Source of the DNA: Mytilus trossulus
Lineage: Eukaryota > Mollusca > Bivalvia > Mytilida > Mytilidae
Length of the DNA stretch: 64,000 nt
Assembly: GCF_036588685.1 (NCBI RefSeq)
Contig: NC_086374.1
Coordinates: 22,188,886 to 22,252,885, forward strand
Reading direction: 5' to 3'
The position numbers and the translations under genes were made by a program. Shown here piece after piece: positions 1 through 14,600 of this stretch (its first letter is position 1; every line of letters starts with the position of its first letter). The notes beneath the pieces were generated by a model, which saw nothing but the letters and a program-made list of their open reading frames with translations, did no database searches and was not told the origin of the DNA.

Positions 1-1709
1 AAGAGTAATCATCAGATCAGCAGTCAGTTCCTCAATTCTTATATTACTGAGATTAGAAAATACACCTTCAAAATTCTACGAAGATAAATAAATAAAATGA
101 TTAGGAAGCTAACATCTTTCTTGTGTGACTTTAGGTGGTTTTGACTGTTCGTTTTAACAAATCACATTTAATCATAAAGCTCTCCATTTATTAAATTTAG
201 AAAATTTGGGGTTGAGCGTTCCTGGTGAATCTGTAACAAGATACGTGCTTTGAACGCACCAAATTTAAAAAGTGTTATTTTCTTCAACTTTTAACCAAAT
301 AACAGTTTTGTTATTTTTGTACAATAAGATCCTTGCTATAGAAAAAACATACTATATAAGCATGACAAGGGATACTACTGCAACTACAAATTTATTTTAA
401 TTATGTCCAGCAATGGAAAAAAACTTAAATTTTACTTATTGCAAAATCATTAAAATAATATTCATTAAAACAAAGTCAGTAGAAATTTTGCACATTTGGG
501 TTTGCCTATGTAATATATTTCCTTCTTCCTTTGTTGTTTTGTGTGTTTATTTGTTTGTTGGTTGGTTTTCTTTGTTTACCTTTTGGGGGGGTGGGGGTCT
601 TTATTTTTATTAATATGAACTTAGTTGAATGTTTGAATAAAGCAAGACAAGCATCTTACTTTTAATTTAACATAAAATTATCTTATTATTAGACAACACA
701 TGTGACTATTTCTGTGATGGACAGTATGCATAAGAAATTCTACTTTTAAGATTCAATAAATAAGTATTCGGTTCATTAAAAAAATCAATGAGAACGAACA
801 TTTTTGTTATACAAAGCTAAGCAAACAATTGAATATACATATGTAGTTGGTGACACTATTACAATATTCGATTTAAGAGACTTGGTTGATGGACAAGAAA
901 TTGCGTTTAATCAATGTTTAAAATATTGAATCTGAATCTTAATGACTAGAATACTAGGCTGACATCACAGATCGTGGAAGACATTCTAGTAACCGCTTTT
1001 TGAGGCTTTAAACTGCATGCTTCGCCGCTTCTGACTGTTATTTAATATAATATAGATTTGTGTCACAATTTTTGAATTGATAATATCTCTGAAAGTATAA
1101 ATGCTACACATATCATTTATCAATACTAAGATAAAGTTAATGAGTTGTAAATGCATAAAACAAATAAACTAAACAACGAAAACAATGTCGTTGAGAGAGC
1201 TACCATTTGATTTTTATGGGGGCCTTGGTAAGGGTAGAGGTGGGGTCTAGAAAAAAAATGCATGACAGGCGTTTTGAGTTAAAAAAAAAAAAAAAAAAAA
1301 AAAAAAAGCATGATGAAATTTATGTAAATAAAATAAAGAAGGTAGAGGGTAAACTAAAAAAAAGGTAGGACCTAATAGAGTTAAAAATAAAAAGGAATGA
1401 CAGAGATTACGACTATAATAAATGCACTACAAAATTTGGTATCCTAGTCCTCACCCAATAAAAACCAAACGGCAGCTCCATAAACCTAGGAACAGCACAA
1501 TAACTGAAAAGCTTATTGTTAATTTATAAACTAATACTTAAGAGGTGCTGAACATTGAAGAAAACTAATTTTATCAATGAGTTTGCAATTTATAAGGAAT
1601 ACATAAAAGCATCCCGATTGCTTGAGGATCACTGAAGGAAATAGTAGAAATGCGCATCTGGTACATTTTATAAAAATTGGTACCGTGAATATTATTATTG
1701 ATACTAATG
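1..1709. other. Intergenic, no gene seen
   Basis: I see no coding exon here. The stretch holds a G-rich run near 583-597, a poly(A) tract at 1281-1307 and, near 1620-1709, a fragment of a dispersed repeat ('gaaatgcgcatctgg' then 'attggtaccgt') that recurs at 15.3-15.55 kb and, inverted, at 9.99-10.19 kb. The fragment abuts the stop codon of the CAP gene that ends at 1710, so it may be part of that gene's 3' UTR. Confidence 0.6.
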
Positions 1710-4404
1710 TCAAATATTATCATCCTCATCTGATTCGTTATCACGTGGAGATAAACACTTTGAAAATCTTCTTTCAGATGGTTCCTGAACTAAACGTGGC
1801 AAAACTTGTTCGTGATATTTTCCTTTTACGTTACCGACAGGTTTATAACATGCCACTACAATCACGCGCTTCCCTTTCACTGTCATACCAAATCCTACTT
1901 CCTTTGTGTCCTTCCAGATCAACTGTGTAAAATTTCGGCACTCTGAAATTATTATGATGTTATGTTTAATATTACAACAGATGTATGTTTCATAATAATC
2001 CGTAATTTTGAGAGATTGAAAGCCTCGAAATTTTGAGGCATGGGGCTTTTAATGACAACTTTTCAAAAATGCATGGGAAACTAAATGAAAAAAATAGCTA
2101 TGAATCGCAAGTTCATGGTCGTAGCTTCAAATATAAATATGAGAATTGAATGCCTTTATTTGCAATTTTATTAGGGTATAAAATGTAAATAGTTTAATTT
2201 AGCGAAACACTTAACATACATTGCTGGCAAATCTTTGAAGATAATCTTTACAATTCAATGTATTTTCTTACTTGTCTTGGTTCGATTTGGAGGGTCGTTG
2301 TCGTAATAACTATACTGTTCTATTTCATTATACCAGTCTTTTGTCACCTCCTTCCCTGTTTAGAAAGATATAACATTACATGCATTACATTCGATATACA
2401 CAGTCACCTTTGAAAGTTGAAAATAAAAGCAAAAACAGTTGTAATATACTTAGGATGTCATTATGTTGAATAACAGTTATGGACGTTCGCTCCTCTAGTT
2501 TACTTTTTTTTGCCAGATATTCGTATGGCCTCTGGTTATATCCATGTAGTGCCATTACAAAACATTGCCCATTAATTACATTTAGTTGAACATTTCACTT
2601 TCAATTTTGTTAAATCCTTGTTATTGTTTCAGCGTTTTGAAAAAAAAAGAAAAGAGGTGCCAAAGAAAAATGTACGAAAAATTTAGAAAATTTATTTCCC
2701 GCCAAATTTAATGTCTTTATTTATATACTATCAATTCAAAGCTTTTTTATAAACAGAGTAGCGAGCATCCTTAACAGTTTTGTCTAAAATAGCGTTTCCA
2801 TTTTTCTGCTTAGAATTTGTACCAGATTTAGAGTAGTCTTCCAATCATCCAATGAAATTAGTCTTTATTCATCGTATAACTTCCTGTTTGACATTTCCTA
2901 CTAAAAGTATATCGTATTGATCAGAAAAGGTCATTTCACCCACAACAAACATGTTACGTATGATTATGGTGTTATTTATTATGTGATTATTATTTACAAG
3001 AATAAAAAGTACAGGTCTATATTGTGGCTCACCGGGTTAATTCATTGTTACCTTATTTGTACTGTTATAATCACATTCACCACACTTATTTGCATCATTA
3101 TTTGAACGAATCTTTGACTTGAATCCTCTCGAAATGTTAAACGTATTAAGTACACAAAAAAGTCAACAACAACAAATCCAAACACTTGTCTAGAAGACGT
3201 TCCTTTTTAAAATTGTCCAGAGGAGCGGATAAACATATGTTTTTTTTCCCAGTGTGTAATTAGAAAACGCAGCCACTAAGATATTACCAAAACATAGTTC
3301 AAACTAGCCTAGAAGAAGAATGACTTTTTGTGATAATATAAAGAGTTAGAGAACATGCGATGGGTTTAGCTCATTGTTTAAGGCCGTGTTCAACATCATG
3401 CTGTCTCATAAGGGTGAGTTTTGTCATTTGAAATCATACCACTTTTTTCATATGGCACGGCGTTGAGACATGATCAGATACTAGAAACATGCAAAAGCTG
3501 TCGTTGACTCTATAAATTTTGATCAGGTGAGCAGCAATGTCTTTGTCGTTCTGTATCAATGAAAGTTCAACGACATCTATGCTATTTCGATAACTAAAAA
3601 ACATTTTGTTTACGGTAGTGTAGACATGATTACCAAAGCAAAAAAAAGAAGACACATGTTGATAGTAAAAATTAGGAATTAGATGTAAATCAACCGAACA
3701 TCGTAGCTATATTTAAATATATAAATGTACCAACTTAAATTTCGTAAAAAGATAACAACAGAAAATTGATTATGTACTCAACATCATTGCTATTTCTTTT
3801 CAGAAGTCCTTGTATCTGTAATGTCTATATTTAGATGATAGATATCTGTACCTTCAAGATTCAACTTAAATTTCTTTAAATCTCTGTCCTCAATGCCATG
3901 TTAATCATCGACGGCGATTCGTGAGTACGTCAATTTTTTCATATAACTAATTAGATAAAATGTAGACGTTAAAAATAATTAGGAAAGAGGTCGGTGGAGC
4001 ATTTGGCAGACCTAATAATTCTATGTTGTTTGTAAGGACACTTAGGTAATTTTGGTACCCAGTACAATGAAAGAAGATTCACTTCTCCATTTTTAGTGGA
4101 AACTCCAAACTAGAGACCATTGTACAGTTGTTTAAAGCATACCTCCATATTCTTTGACGGATGCTGGTAAATTACGTTCTGCTATATTTTCACCAATATG
4201 CTCTCCTGAACAGTACATACCACTTCTATGTACTTTTGTTCTAGTCTTTAAATAAAGTGCATGATTTTGGGCGTACATGCTGAGATCTTTGGAATATTTC
4301 AAAGGTGGTGCATTGTGTAGCTTTCTGACTTTGTTATGCGCACGCAGAGCGATATCTTTCCAGTCATCCTTCTTGATTTCCGGAACACTTGGTTTGCCTC
4401 CCAT
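1710..4404 (-). CDS. CAP-domain protein, GAPR-1/GLIPR2-like (copy 1)
   Basis: Three exons on the minus strand: 4404-4143, 2355-2272 and 1942-1710 (stop TCA on the plus strand at 1710-1712). Introns are GT-AG, both phase 1, and the sum is 579 nt, giving 192 aa. Exon 1 shows the CAP start (AHNKVRKLHNAPPL) and the CAP signature HIGENIAERN. Exon 2 gives KEVTKDWYNEIEQY, and exon 3 gives NFTQLIWKDTKEVGFG then VIVVACYKPVGN. This order and size fit the non-secreted GAPR-1 branch of the CAP/SCP family. There is no signal peptide; the protein starts MGGKPS, a G2/S6 N-myristoylation-type motif as in GAPR-1, so peripheral association with Golgi or other membranes is likely. The residue that is normally His in the 'HFTQ/HFTA' motif is Asn here. 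The C-terminus is acidic (NESDEDDNI). It is paralogous to the gene at 8635-15861. Exact function unknown. Confidence 0.88.
2356..4142. other. Intron 1 of CAP copy 1
   Basis: A 1.8-kb intron with no recognised repeat. A 73-codon minus-strand reading frame (3434-3655) lies in it, but it has no CAP similarity and no splice context, so I leave it uncalled. Confidence 0.5.
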
Positions 4405-6639
4405 ATCTCGAAGATGGAATATTAGTCATTACCATTGTGGCTTTTGTGTAGTCTGTATAAGAAAGTCGTTAACATGTCTTTTTACAACTGTTTTTTTCAA
4501 AGTACTTGCGTGATATTAATAAGATTTTTTTTTCATTTATCAAATCCGAAAAAAAGGAGAATGAAGGAAAGATTTTGAAAAAATGAACAAATACATATAT
4601 AAAGTCAAAGATTGAATCTGAAATCCTAATTTATTAAAAATTTTTTTTTTTTTAGGTATACAGTGAATAGCGAAAGCATTTTGTAAGCTTTCGTTCATAT
4701 TTGATATTCAACGTTAACATAATGGAAAGTCTTTATAGATGTATAAAATTGAAAGTTCAACCGTAAATCTATATATAACATGAATAATAATTTGTGCTTC
4801 ATACAATTTTTTTTTTTTACATTTAAATGTTTTACGAGTACACAGAAAAATGATACAAAACAAGAATATACGTACCTTACACATAACCGACGAAACAACA
4901 ATATAAACTATAACTATGTAAGGTAAACATTTAGTCGTTTCCAATGAAGATTTGGTCTAGGTTCATGTTTTGTCAAAAACAGTTCAAGTGAAACTATTTC
5001 GCTTGTTACCTAATCTTCCTATATAGATCAAATATCATTTAAAGAACAATATATGTAGAGTAATCAATGTTAGAAAGGTTTAATTAGATTTACGTAGATG
5101 TAAAAATGACGTGTGTGTTTGAAATATGTTTGGTCAGTATACAATTTGGTTGTATTATTTTGATAAAATTTACAAAAACAAACCGTTTTTGGTCGTTCTT
5201 TACTTGATTTTCATAATTTTTATAGAACAGTTTGTATGAACTTATACTAGAGTTGATTTAAACCGCAGTATATAAAATTTGAAAAAAAAACCGCTTGTGA
5301 TCTTATAACATTCGTTCTTAAAATTTGAACAAATAATTTACATATGTATTAGAACGTACTATATCCAAGAGATAATGTACAAACTTTGAAGAACTCATAT
5401 ATATATATATATATAAACAGGAATCGTTGTTAAGAGATCTATGAAACTGCTGTAAATAAACAATGACAGTTCATTCATGTAGTGCGTCCGAGCTGTGTTC
5501 ATTGAGATGTTCATTAGAGGCTTTAAACACCTCCAAAATCATACAATTTGAAAACCAAGGTTGCGTAGATAATTTCAGAACTAAACATATAAAGGGATAT
5601 GGATTGTTTGTACACAGCGGTATTAACATACAATGACTGCAACTTTCTCAGTCAACTTGATATTAACTCTGGTGCATTAAATAATAAAGCATTTAAAAGT
5701 ATATTTATAATTCAGCTATAAATCAAATTTCATGCTAAATGACCATTATAGTGAACATTAGCCGACAAATGCGCCTGAATCAATCTAATGTCAAGATCAT
5801 AAAAACAAGATATTTTTTATATGATTCACTTTCATACATATTGTTACATAAAATCGTATAATAAATCCAACTACATGAAAACTTTATACTTATCATTTAC
5901 ACAAGAGTTATTTACGTTTATCGAATTATAATCGTGGAGAATATTAATAATAAAATAACATCAATATATTTGTTTGGTACATAAATTCCGCTTATTTCAA
6001 TATCAATTTTTCCACGTTTTGAGAATAATTGAATAGATACATATGACCGGTTGATTATATAAATAAATAAGTATTTCTCGTTATTAAATATAATTTCATC
6101 GTCCCGGATATATAAATGAAATATTTGCCACTGGAAGTTAAGCAACCAACAATCATGTGATCTAATTTCGAGTAAACTAAGTTAAACAAAAAAATGGGTA
6201 TTGTTGCAAATAAAAAAGACCCAATGCACTATGTTTTCGGTCCTTGTTATATTGTTGGCATAGTTGGCACTGAAACCACAACATTTTACAGTTGACATAT
6301 CCATCTTATCTGCAAATATATTGTGTCTCGTAAAACCGTATTACTAGCGGTTACTACTTATCTAATTATTTATTTTTGTAATGTCGTTAAAATAGAACTA
6401 AACACACCATCTAGAATAGTCCACCATTGGTAAAACAATTGAAGATTTGACCACTTTTCTGGTGTTTAAAATATCCAAAACTTCTAATATTTGTCACAGC
6501 TAGTGAGTTATATGTCGTATCGGTCAACTAATAAACGGAGGTGACTGTTAAACTTATGCATCATTAATTCAAGTCTCTATCGTCATAATTCTGTTGGAAT
6601 AATTTTAAGCAAAAACACCCTTCTTCTAATAACATTCGT

Positions 6640-6840
6640 ACAGAATGAACAATCATGATAATGTAAAAGAAAGACAAAAGATACCAGAGGGACATTCAAA
6701 CTCATAAATCGAAAATAAACTGACAACGCCATGGTTAAAAATGAAAAGGACAAACAGACAAACAATAGTACACATGACACAACATAGAAAAATAAAGAAT
6801 AAAAAACACAAACCCCACCAAAAACTAGAGGTTATCTCGT
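6640..6840 (-). repeat. Dispersed mussel-type repeat fragment
   Basis: Contains 'actgacaacgccatgg' followed by 'gacaaacagacaaacaatag' and 'accccaccaaaaactag'. The reverse complement of the same order (gttcgtgttgttc ... ggcgttgtcagtttat ... tttgaatgtcc) is seen at 16840-16950, so this is an interspersed family and not a gene. The short frames across it are incidental. Confidence 0.7.
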
Positions 6841-8365
6841 AACCTATCAATTAAGATATGTACGCGCCATAGGAAGGCGCAAAGGGTATGTTAGTAAGCA
6901 CTTTTGATATGATCATAATTATAAATTAACTGTTTACACAATTTAAAGTTTTTTTCGAAATAAAAAGGATTTTAAATTCCAGGAATAGATTATCGTTGCT
7001 GTATTCAACTTTAACTATCGTTATTTCTTTATCTTCAGTGATCTTCAACTTCTTACTTTCTTTCTTTTACCCTTTTAACGTTTTTGATACAAGCGTCACT
7101 TAAAATACTTTTGACGACGAAACTCGGTTCTGGCTTATACAATTTCAAGTCTGGTGTCTGTGATGAGTTTATTTCGTTTTTCTAAATTAAAGTTTGAAGT
7201 CGTCCAACATTGTTTATATTGAGAAAACATGTTTTAATAGTATTACTAATTACAAGTTCACTCGGATACATGAGAGACAAACACTTACTGTACTATTGTA
7301 AATATAATGCGAAGTCGCATATGTGTGGTTGAATTGGTCTATTGTATTGTCTAGAATTGAAGATTCATGTTATCCCTTTTGTTTACTTTCATATTCCGAA
7401 CGAACGATTTTTCATCAGAACTAAGAAGATTATGAATTGTAGGTACTAGTATATGGTCTACCATACTGACAGCGCATTGCAATATAACTGATATGTGTGA
7501 ATGAATCCTGATGCAAGTGTTTGTAACTTGGAAGTTCTAGTCTATCGTTAAATGTTGATGAGTGTGTGCTTTGCTTTGATCATGATACATGCTACATCAA
7601 GGATCGCAAATATTTTGCATTGGATTCGCAGTCGATGAAAATGATTTTAATGCTATAGCTGTCTGAAGGTTTTCAGAAAAGTAGTTGAATAGGAAAACCA
7701 AGGCAGACAGATAAAACAATATGAAGTTTTCAAGCAATGTAAGCTAAATTTATTTCAATTATATTTAAGATGTATTGTTTTCGTTTCAACAATATCCACT
7801 ATTGTAAGCTTTAGTGTCATGATATAGCATTGGTGCACGTAAGAATTGATAACTCATTTTGAGCCGAATTTTCAATCATATATAGTATAGTCCGGTTGGA
7901 ATAACATTGTCATTTTAGGAGAATTCGATATATTTTTTTTTTTTACTGCTTCGATATAGGCTGGGTTTTCTTTCCTTCTTTAATCAAATAGTTTCCTTTA
8001 CACTTCAAAACAGTGAAAAATAAATTCATTATTTTATTGAGTAGTCAATTAATAGAGTATGAAATCTTAAAAAAAAACAATCAGCAAGCCTATAGTTTAT
8101 ATAATTATATGTATATATTACATTTCATTTAATCTTATTTAACCTTCCAAATGAACTCACCTTTGGTGATTCTCAAATTAATGAAACACAATGATGGAAT
8201 ACTAATAATTTATTACATTCGTACGTCAAGTGCACGTTGCATAGCTGTGTTCATCGTCTTTAAGTATTCGACCAAGAGTTGATTTTTTTCATTCATTTTC
8301 GACTCACATTTACATAAAAAGATTATATAGACATGGTTTAATTTAAGACTTTTTCATATGTCAAT

Positions 8366-8499
8366 CTTGAACAAATCTCGACATGTCCTTAGGTAGGTTA
8401 AATACTACTATGGATGCATTTCAAGAAAAGTTCTTGAACAAATCTCGACATGTCCTTAGGTAGGTTAAATACTACTATGGATGCATTTCAAGAAAAGTT
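8366..8499. repeat. Perfect 67-bp tandem duplication
   Basis: Two identical 67-bp copies, 8366-8432 and 8433-8499, each beginning 'cttgaacaaatctcgacatg'; a third start (cttgaac) follows at 8500. It lies 136-269 bp past the stop codon of CAP copy 2 (minus strand), so probably in its 3' UTR. Perfect identity implies a recent duplication or an assembly artefact. Confidence 0.9.
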
Positions 8500-8634
8500 C
8501 TTGAACCAGTTCGATACATATTATTGGACTATTCTAAAACAACAAATGTAGTTAAACCTTCTAAATGCTAATAAGAACCTTTCTAGAAATGAGATTTTGA
8601 AATTTGATAAATAGTTCTAGAGTTCCTCACACCG

Positions 8635-11600
8635 TCAATAACAAGAACAACAACCCGATTTTTGAAGTGGTGGTAAAACATTTTGTTGATATTGTCCTTT
8701 TATGTTTCCTGCTGGTCTGTAACAGCCTACAACTATTACACGGTTTTTAGCTTTAACTTTACCGAATCCAACTTCTCTGCTATTCTTCCATAAAAGTTGT
8801 GTGAAGTTTGTGAAATCTATTTAAATAAAAAAAAATATGAATTACTTAATAGTTAGTTATTATGACATAATTTTATAATATACTACATCATATATACTGG
8901 CAATTTGTAAAAACTTACATTTTAAGAGCCTTTAAACTAGATACTAGTGACACTAACCAAATAGTGTGCTTGGATAGTATCATTTACAAGTGATTTACGT
9001 TTGCATTTAGAGTGAGTTTCTTTTTAATGTTTTTTCCAAAGTAGTTGAACTACTTATTTATGAGACGAAGAGGGGGATGAATAAATATTATATCAGAAGC
9101 TGATTTTTTATGATTAAAAATCAATTAATCTGTGTACCGTGTATTTTTCTTTTGGAGGAGAAAATTAAAGATGAACCTAACCCTTTGAATTTTTTTTCTT
9201 GAAAATTTACAGTTTCATTGTTTTTAATGTGGATGATCTGGTTTTGATAGTTTCAGAAACGCAATGTCTGAAATGTCTGAATCGTGAGGGAGTTTCTCGG
9301 GTTCATTCTGTTTACAGGCGATAATTCAGTCACTTATTTGACATAAATCAGAGAAAATATAGTTGAAAGACCATATATATTCGCGAATTGTTATTTTCCT
9401 TAGTAGTCATCGTCAAAATCATTGTCTTATAATATAACATCATTGATTTCCCACTCTCATGGACTGTAAATAAAAACCATTTTCAATCTAGCAGCTTGAG
9501 ACGGAAAATTATCGCGCAGAAAGATCAAGGCGGTAAAAATTAAGAAAAAGGCGATACATAGCTATAGTAATTGTTTAAATGTCAACTAAAATTATTATCT
9601 TCAATAACATGAAATATCACGGTATCAAATATTAAAATATTGTGTGATAATTAATGAAATTTTACAAAAAATTAGGGCAAATCTCAGATGAGGTATTTTT
9701 TCAAGAATGACTAATACAAATGTTATCGTAAGCGTTTCATTTGAAACACTTTTCCGTATGTTATGTAAGCACACATTTTGCACAATATCATATACCATAT
9801 AGCGTTTAGTTCTAATCCCTCAGAGTCCAATCCAGAGAAGAAGAAAACATAGAAAATGCCTTGCTGGTATCATATTAAAGCTCTCGAGTAATGAGCTTAC
9901 GTAGGAAAACTGTTAAGAAAATGAACATTTTGAATCTATGATTTGTTTATAAAACCAATTTGTTAAAGACAAAAAGTCATAATAATGCTTTAACAAAATT
10001 AACGGTACAAATTTCTTGCACCAGATGCGCATTTCGACAATACATGTCTCTTCAGTGATGCTCGTGGCTAAAATATTTGAAATCCAAAGCTTATATAAAA
10101 GATGACGAGTTATAATCCAAAAGGTCCAAAATGTATAGCCAAATCCGTGAAAGGAATCAAAGCTTTGCATGAGGGAGATACATTCCTTAATTCAATCGAT
10201 TAGGATTTAAACAAGCATTCTTTTTGGTGAATGCATAATACATCTTTCAAACAGTGCCGAGTTAGCTTGAACTGAATCGTGGCTTCACGAAAAATATTGC
10301 CCCGGGAATTCAGAACTAAACAATCTATAAACAAATCAACTAACAGACCTGTAAAGAGATTGATGTTAGACAGGGACATATTGTTGGTCCTGTACAGGCC
10401 ACCTGCAGACCGCTCAGATAGTATTTTCAACGGGTCTTTACCGTGGAGAGTGAGAAGCGCTCATCTTTCACGAGTTTGTCGATTTAATGTTATTTGTCCA
10501 ATTGAACGTGGATGCGTAAACTATCCAACACAGACACACATATGTCTACATTGCCGTTTTTTACTTTAAAATAGGTGAACTCCACGGATGACCATTCACC
10601 TAATTTATTTTTAAATTGTGTTATTTTTTTCATCAACATCCGTTTCATAGCCCAATATTTTTTGTGTTTTTTGTCAACCGGAATACTGACAAAATAAGAC
10701 TACAATTAAAACTAGAATTAAATACTCGATGCCTTCATTGTCTTCAAACTTGCAAAACAAATGAATAGAATTGTACGAAAGAGCTCAACATATTTTACAA
10801 GTTTAACAATTTGACAGATGCGATTATACGCGGCCATCATTTAACAGATGAAGGTCATTGGTAATTGTTGCGTAGGTAGAATAGTTAACGCTTATAAAGT
10901 ATTTGTAAGGGCAAGTCATTAACCTATGCAATCTTTTGCAATGTAATTTATTATGCAGTATTGTACAAATGACTGATCACTCCCTTGTGTTAATTTAAAT
11001 TTCAGTTTTTCGTTCTTTAAGCCAAAAAAAGTGTGAGATTAATTACAAAGAATGATTAATGTGAATTATAGGTGATATTGAATACGTCAATAAGCCATGA
11101 CATAAGAGAATAAAGACACCTAATTTAAAGGTCAACCAAAAACGGTTTCAGCAACAGACAACATATTGGCTATACCATATAAAGAGTTATTTTTCAAACA
11201 AGTATCGTGATGCGGGCAAAAATATCTATAATTAATATATGATTTCTTTCTAGAGCCGGGTTCTTCAGAATTTATTTTCCACAAAGCTTCCTTGTTTATT
11301 CATTTTACAGATTGTTGTGCTCTTCTGCATTATCAAGTGATTTAAAAGTTAAATAAATACTAGCATATGTGCCAATTTTCGAATGACTTGTTGTACCAAC
11401 AAAATTAAACTTGACTTTAAAAAAAATGTCCCAAAAATAAGGGATGGAAAGTAAAATAAAAAAAATTCAGAACGCCAAGAAAAATGAAAACTGAAAGTCC
11501 TTAATCAAATGTCAAAACATAATCTCGTACACATTAAACGAATGAAAAACAGCTGTCATATTCCTGGCTTGATACAGGCATTTTCTTATGTAGAAAATGT

Positions 11601-14600
11601 GGATTAAACCTGGTATTATAGCTAGCTGAACATTTCACTTGTATCCCAGTAGCATTCAAATCCATTATATTGACAACGATATGTGAACAAACAAAACAAA
11701 CAGAAAGCATAGGTAACAATGTAAAAAATTGTTGTATAGCAGTCAGCATTGTGTTTAATCTCAATCACTATAATAACAAACAAATATGTAAAAAAGAAAC
11801 ACAAAAGGGTATATAAACAAAGGAAATTAGTAAAAATGAAAAACGAAAATACAACAACTTACCATATTTAGCACAGTAACAGGATGTCAGGATGTATTAG
11901 TACAGATAAGTCATGTTTTATAAAGAAATCCAAAAAGGCATATAGACAAAGCACATTAGCCAAAAAAAAAATCAAAAAAACAAGAAAACAAAATTTTCCA
12001 TACCACAATGTACACTGCCCATACGGGAAAAATCCAGAGATGAACATACTAAAATGTCACAATAAACCTTCCAGTTAATGAAAACAAATGATTTCAATCT
12101 TGTTAGGTACATTTATAAATATATTATTTCTGAACGCTTAATGATGGGGAGCCAAACACGAATGACAACACGTATTCTTCCAAAGATGGGTTGTTAACTC
12201 TACTGTACAAATATGCATTGAGTGGAACAATTAACGTAAACTGTTCCGGTTCTTACTTGAACGAATTCGAGTAACATTGCATCTTACTGTTTTAAAAAAG
12301 TCCGTGTGTGTGTATGTTTTAACAATAAAACACAAGCATGTGTTGCCTGACAAAAACAGAACAGTAAAGCAATGGCTGTAGTGTGAACAATGTTTGAGTT
12401 TTGAGAAACTAATGTTCGGGGACAAATTTTTTTCTTTAAATTGTGTGATTTTTCCATCTAAACCAGTTTAATAGCTCGGGTTTTTCTTTGTGATCCTTGT
12501 TACTGTGAACCTTGAACCTAGCTAGAGTGAGACTAAATTGAAAATTGGGTATCTCTATTGGATTCATGTTCTTCGAAAGGAAAGAGAATCGTACATAGAC
12601 CTCAATATTTTTCAAGTTTCCCATAAAGGTTTTGTGAGATGCAAGTACTTGAGAAAATAGTGATTTGTACATATCGTTATATCATCATTTTGAATAATAG
12701 ATATGAAAGAAACATCTGAGGAAGTAACTCCCAAATATTAACTGAAGTTTCGAAATATCTTCATCCCTTGACTTCCACTGTAAAATGTGTCCTCATGCAA
12801 AAATAGTCGACCGTTACGCAATTATCTGACAATTTCATATCATTATATCTAATGATTAAGGATGAGAGCTAGGTGGATTCAGAAATGAGAAAGAAGAATA
12901 ATGGAACCAATAAACTAATGAACAACAAACGAATAAACGATAAAAATATTAAACAAACGAACGAAAACATTTAGGAAATTTCGCACACACACTATATATA
13001 TTCAGCTACTTAGAGTGCACAGCCTTACAAAAACAAAGGACCGCCATGATCGGTAGATATACATTGCCAAATAGAATACTAGTACATGATAAATACAAAC
13101 GCAACTTACGCATACGCGTCGAAAGTTTAAAATATAATTTTATGTTTGTAGAAAATAAACTCATCATAGATGCTAGGATTAAAAATTTGCATTTGCATCA
13201 GACGCACTTTTCGTCAACTAAAGACTCACCAGGGACGCTCAAATAGAAAAAAAAATAAAAGGCCAAATAAAGTACAAAGTTGGAGGGCGAAGAGGAACAA
13301 AATTCCCAAACGTTTTAAAATAATAAAAAAAATCATCAAATCAAATCTATAATTTCATTCACGAAAATATAAAGGTTCTAAACTAATGTCGGCACCTATA
13401 AATTTAATGGATCACAACACTTTAAGAAAACTGTTAAATTTGAACGGAGACAACAAGAAAACATTCGCACAATTATTAGGTCTTCTAAGAGTTCAATCAG
13501 ACAGATGATTCCAGATTTTACAAGTCAGTCATTTAAGATGTTGACACAATTGACACTTAATGTATAGGTGATTAGTTCAGCTTTGTATATAGCATTTGGT
13601 ATATATTTATATGTATATCACTCAAAAGGGTAAGTATGTGACTTACGCATTTCTAACGATGTAAAACACTACTGAACACTGGAAGTGTGTGGCCAATGAC
13701 TGATCACTCCTTTGTGTTAATATTATTCGTACTTTTTCGTACTTTTAGCCAAAAAGGATTTTTGTAAATTACAGGTGAAATTAAAAACATTAAAAAGCCA
13801 CGACCTAGTAACATAAGATAGACCAATTACTTAAAGGTCATTCAAACACGGTTTTTAGCAACAAACAACATATTGGCTATACCATATATTGAATGGGTTA
13901 CGAATGATTTGTTTTTGTAACAACAGAAAATAACTTAATTAAACAAAACAAATATCGCGAATCTTCTTTCGATGATGGTTTAATTTTACCTTCTCATACA
14001 TAATTCCAACCGGGGGATACATCGAAGAATAAACAGGGGCTTTCAGTTCATCTAATTTATGATAACATTTATACATGCATTTACAAACCTTTTTATTAAA
14101 ATGTTTTATCTTACTTTTAACATCCGGATTTTTCAGCTCTGAAGGTGGTTCTTTATCAAAATAATTCTTATAGTATTCAATTTCATCATACCAGTCTCTA
14201 GTAACTTCTTTTCCTGTAGTATAAAACAAATAAGTTATCAATGAAAAGGTTCTCTGAGCTGAGTATTTACTAGAAATCCGAGATAAAACACAAATAAAAA
14301 ATCAAATATACCTTGGTTATAATTTGGTATACTAGACGCATTTCGTCAATTTGAGGGTAATCAGTGGTACTGGACTTGAAACAGTTGAAAGACCAATTCA
14401 ATATACGAGGCTAAAAACCATTAAAGACCACTTAACTTGGTGTGTACGAAACACGATGAATGTATTATGTGAATAGAGTAGAAAAAATATGTTGTGTTTC
14501 GAATAGTTCAACATTTTTTTATCAATGAATGCACAGATAATTAACGTATCAACTTAATTTCATATCTCCACAGAGGAACTGAATAATAAGCTGGTATAAC

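Larger units (their letters stand above)
4405..8634. other. Spacer between the two CAP genes
   Basis: No gene is supported. It contains an AT-dinucleotide run near 5398-5415, a dispersed repeat at about 6640-6840, a fragment resembling the start of the 'cgcgcgtctgg' family near 6905-6935, and a perfect 67-bp tandem duplication at 8366-8499. Confidence 0.6.
8817..14114. other. Intron 2 of CAP copy 2
   Basis: A 5.3-kb intron with no supported internal gene. It contains a dispersed repeat at 9988-10192 (inverted copy of 15344-15550), a repeat at about 11490-12100, and a fragment of the 'cgtctgg/actcatcagtgacgctc' family near 13195-13320. The rest is unassigned AT-rich sequence. Confidence 0.6.

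Noticed and set aside
9913-10170. 85-codon frame nearly identical to one at 15366-15665
   Set aside because: Both lie in copies of the same dispersed repeat in opposite orientation; no splice or start context.
13939-14115. Longer reading of CAP copy 2 exon 2 (to 13939) with a Cys/Lys-rich extension
   Set aside because: A consensus GTAAG donor at 14114 gives phase 1 into the exon at 8816, exactly as in the other CAP gene; the extension has no CAP similarity.
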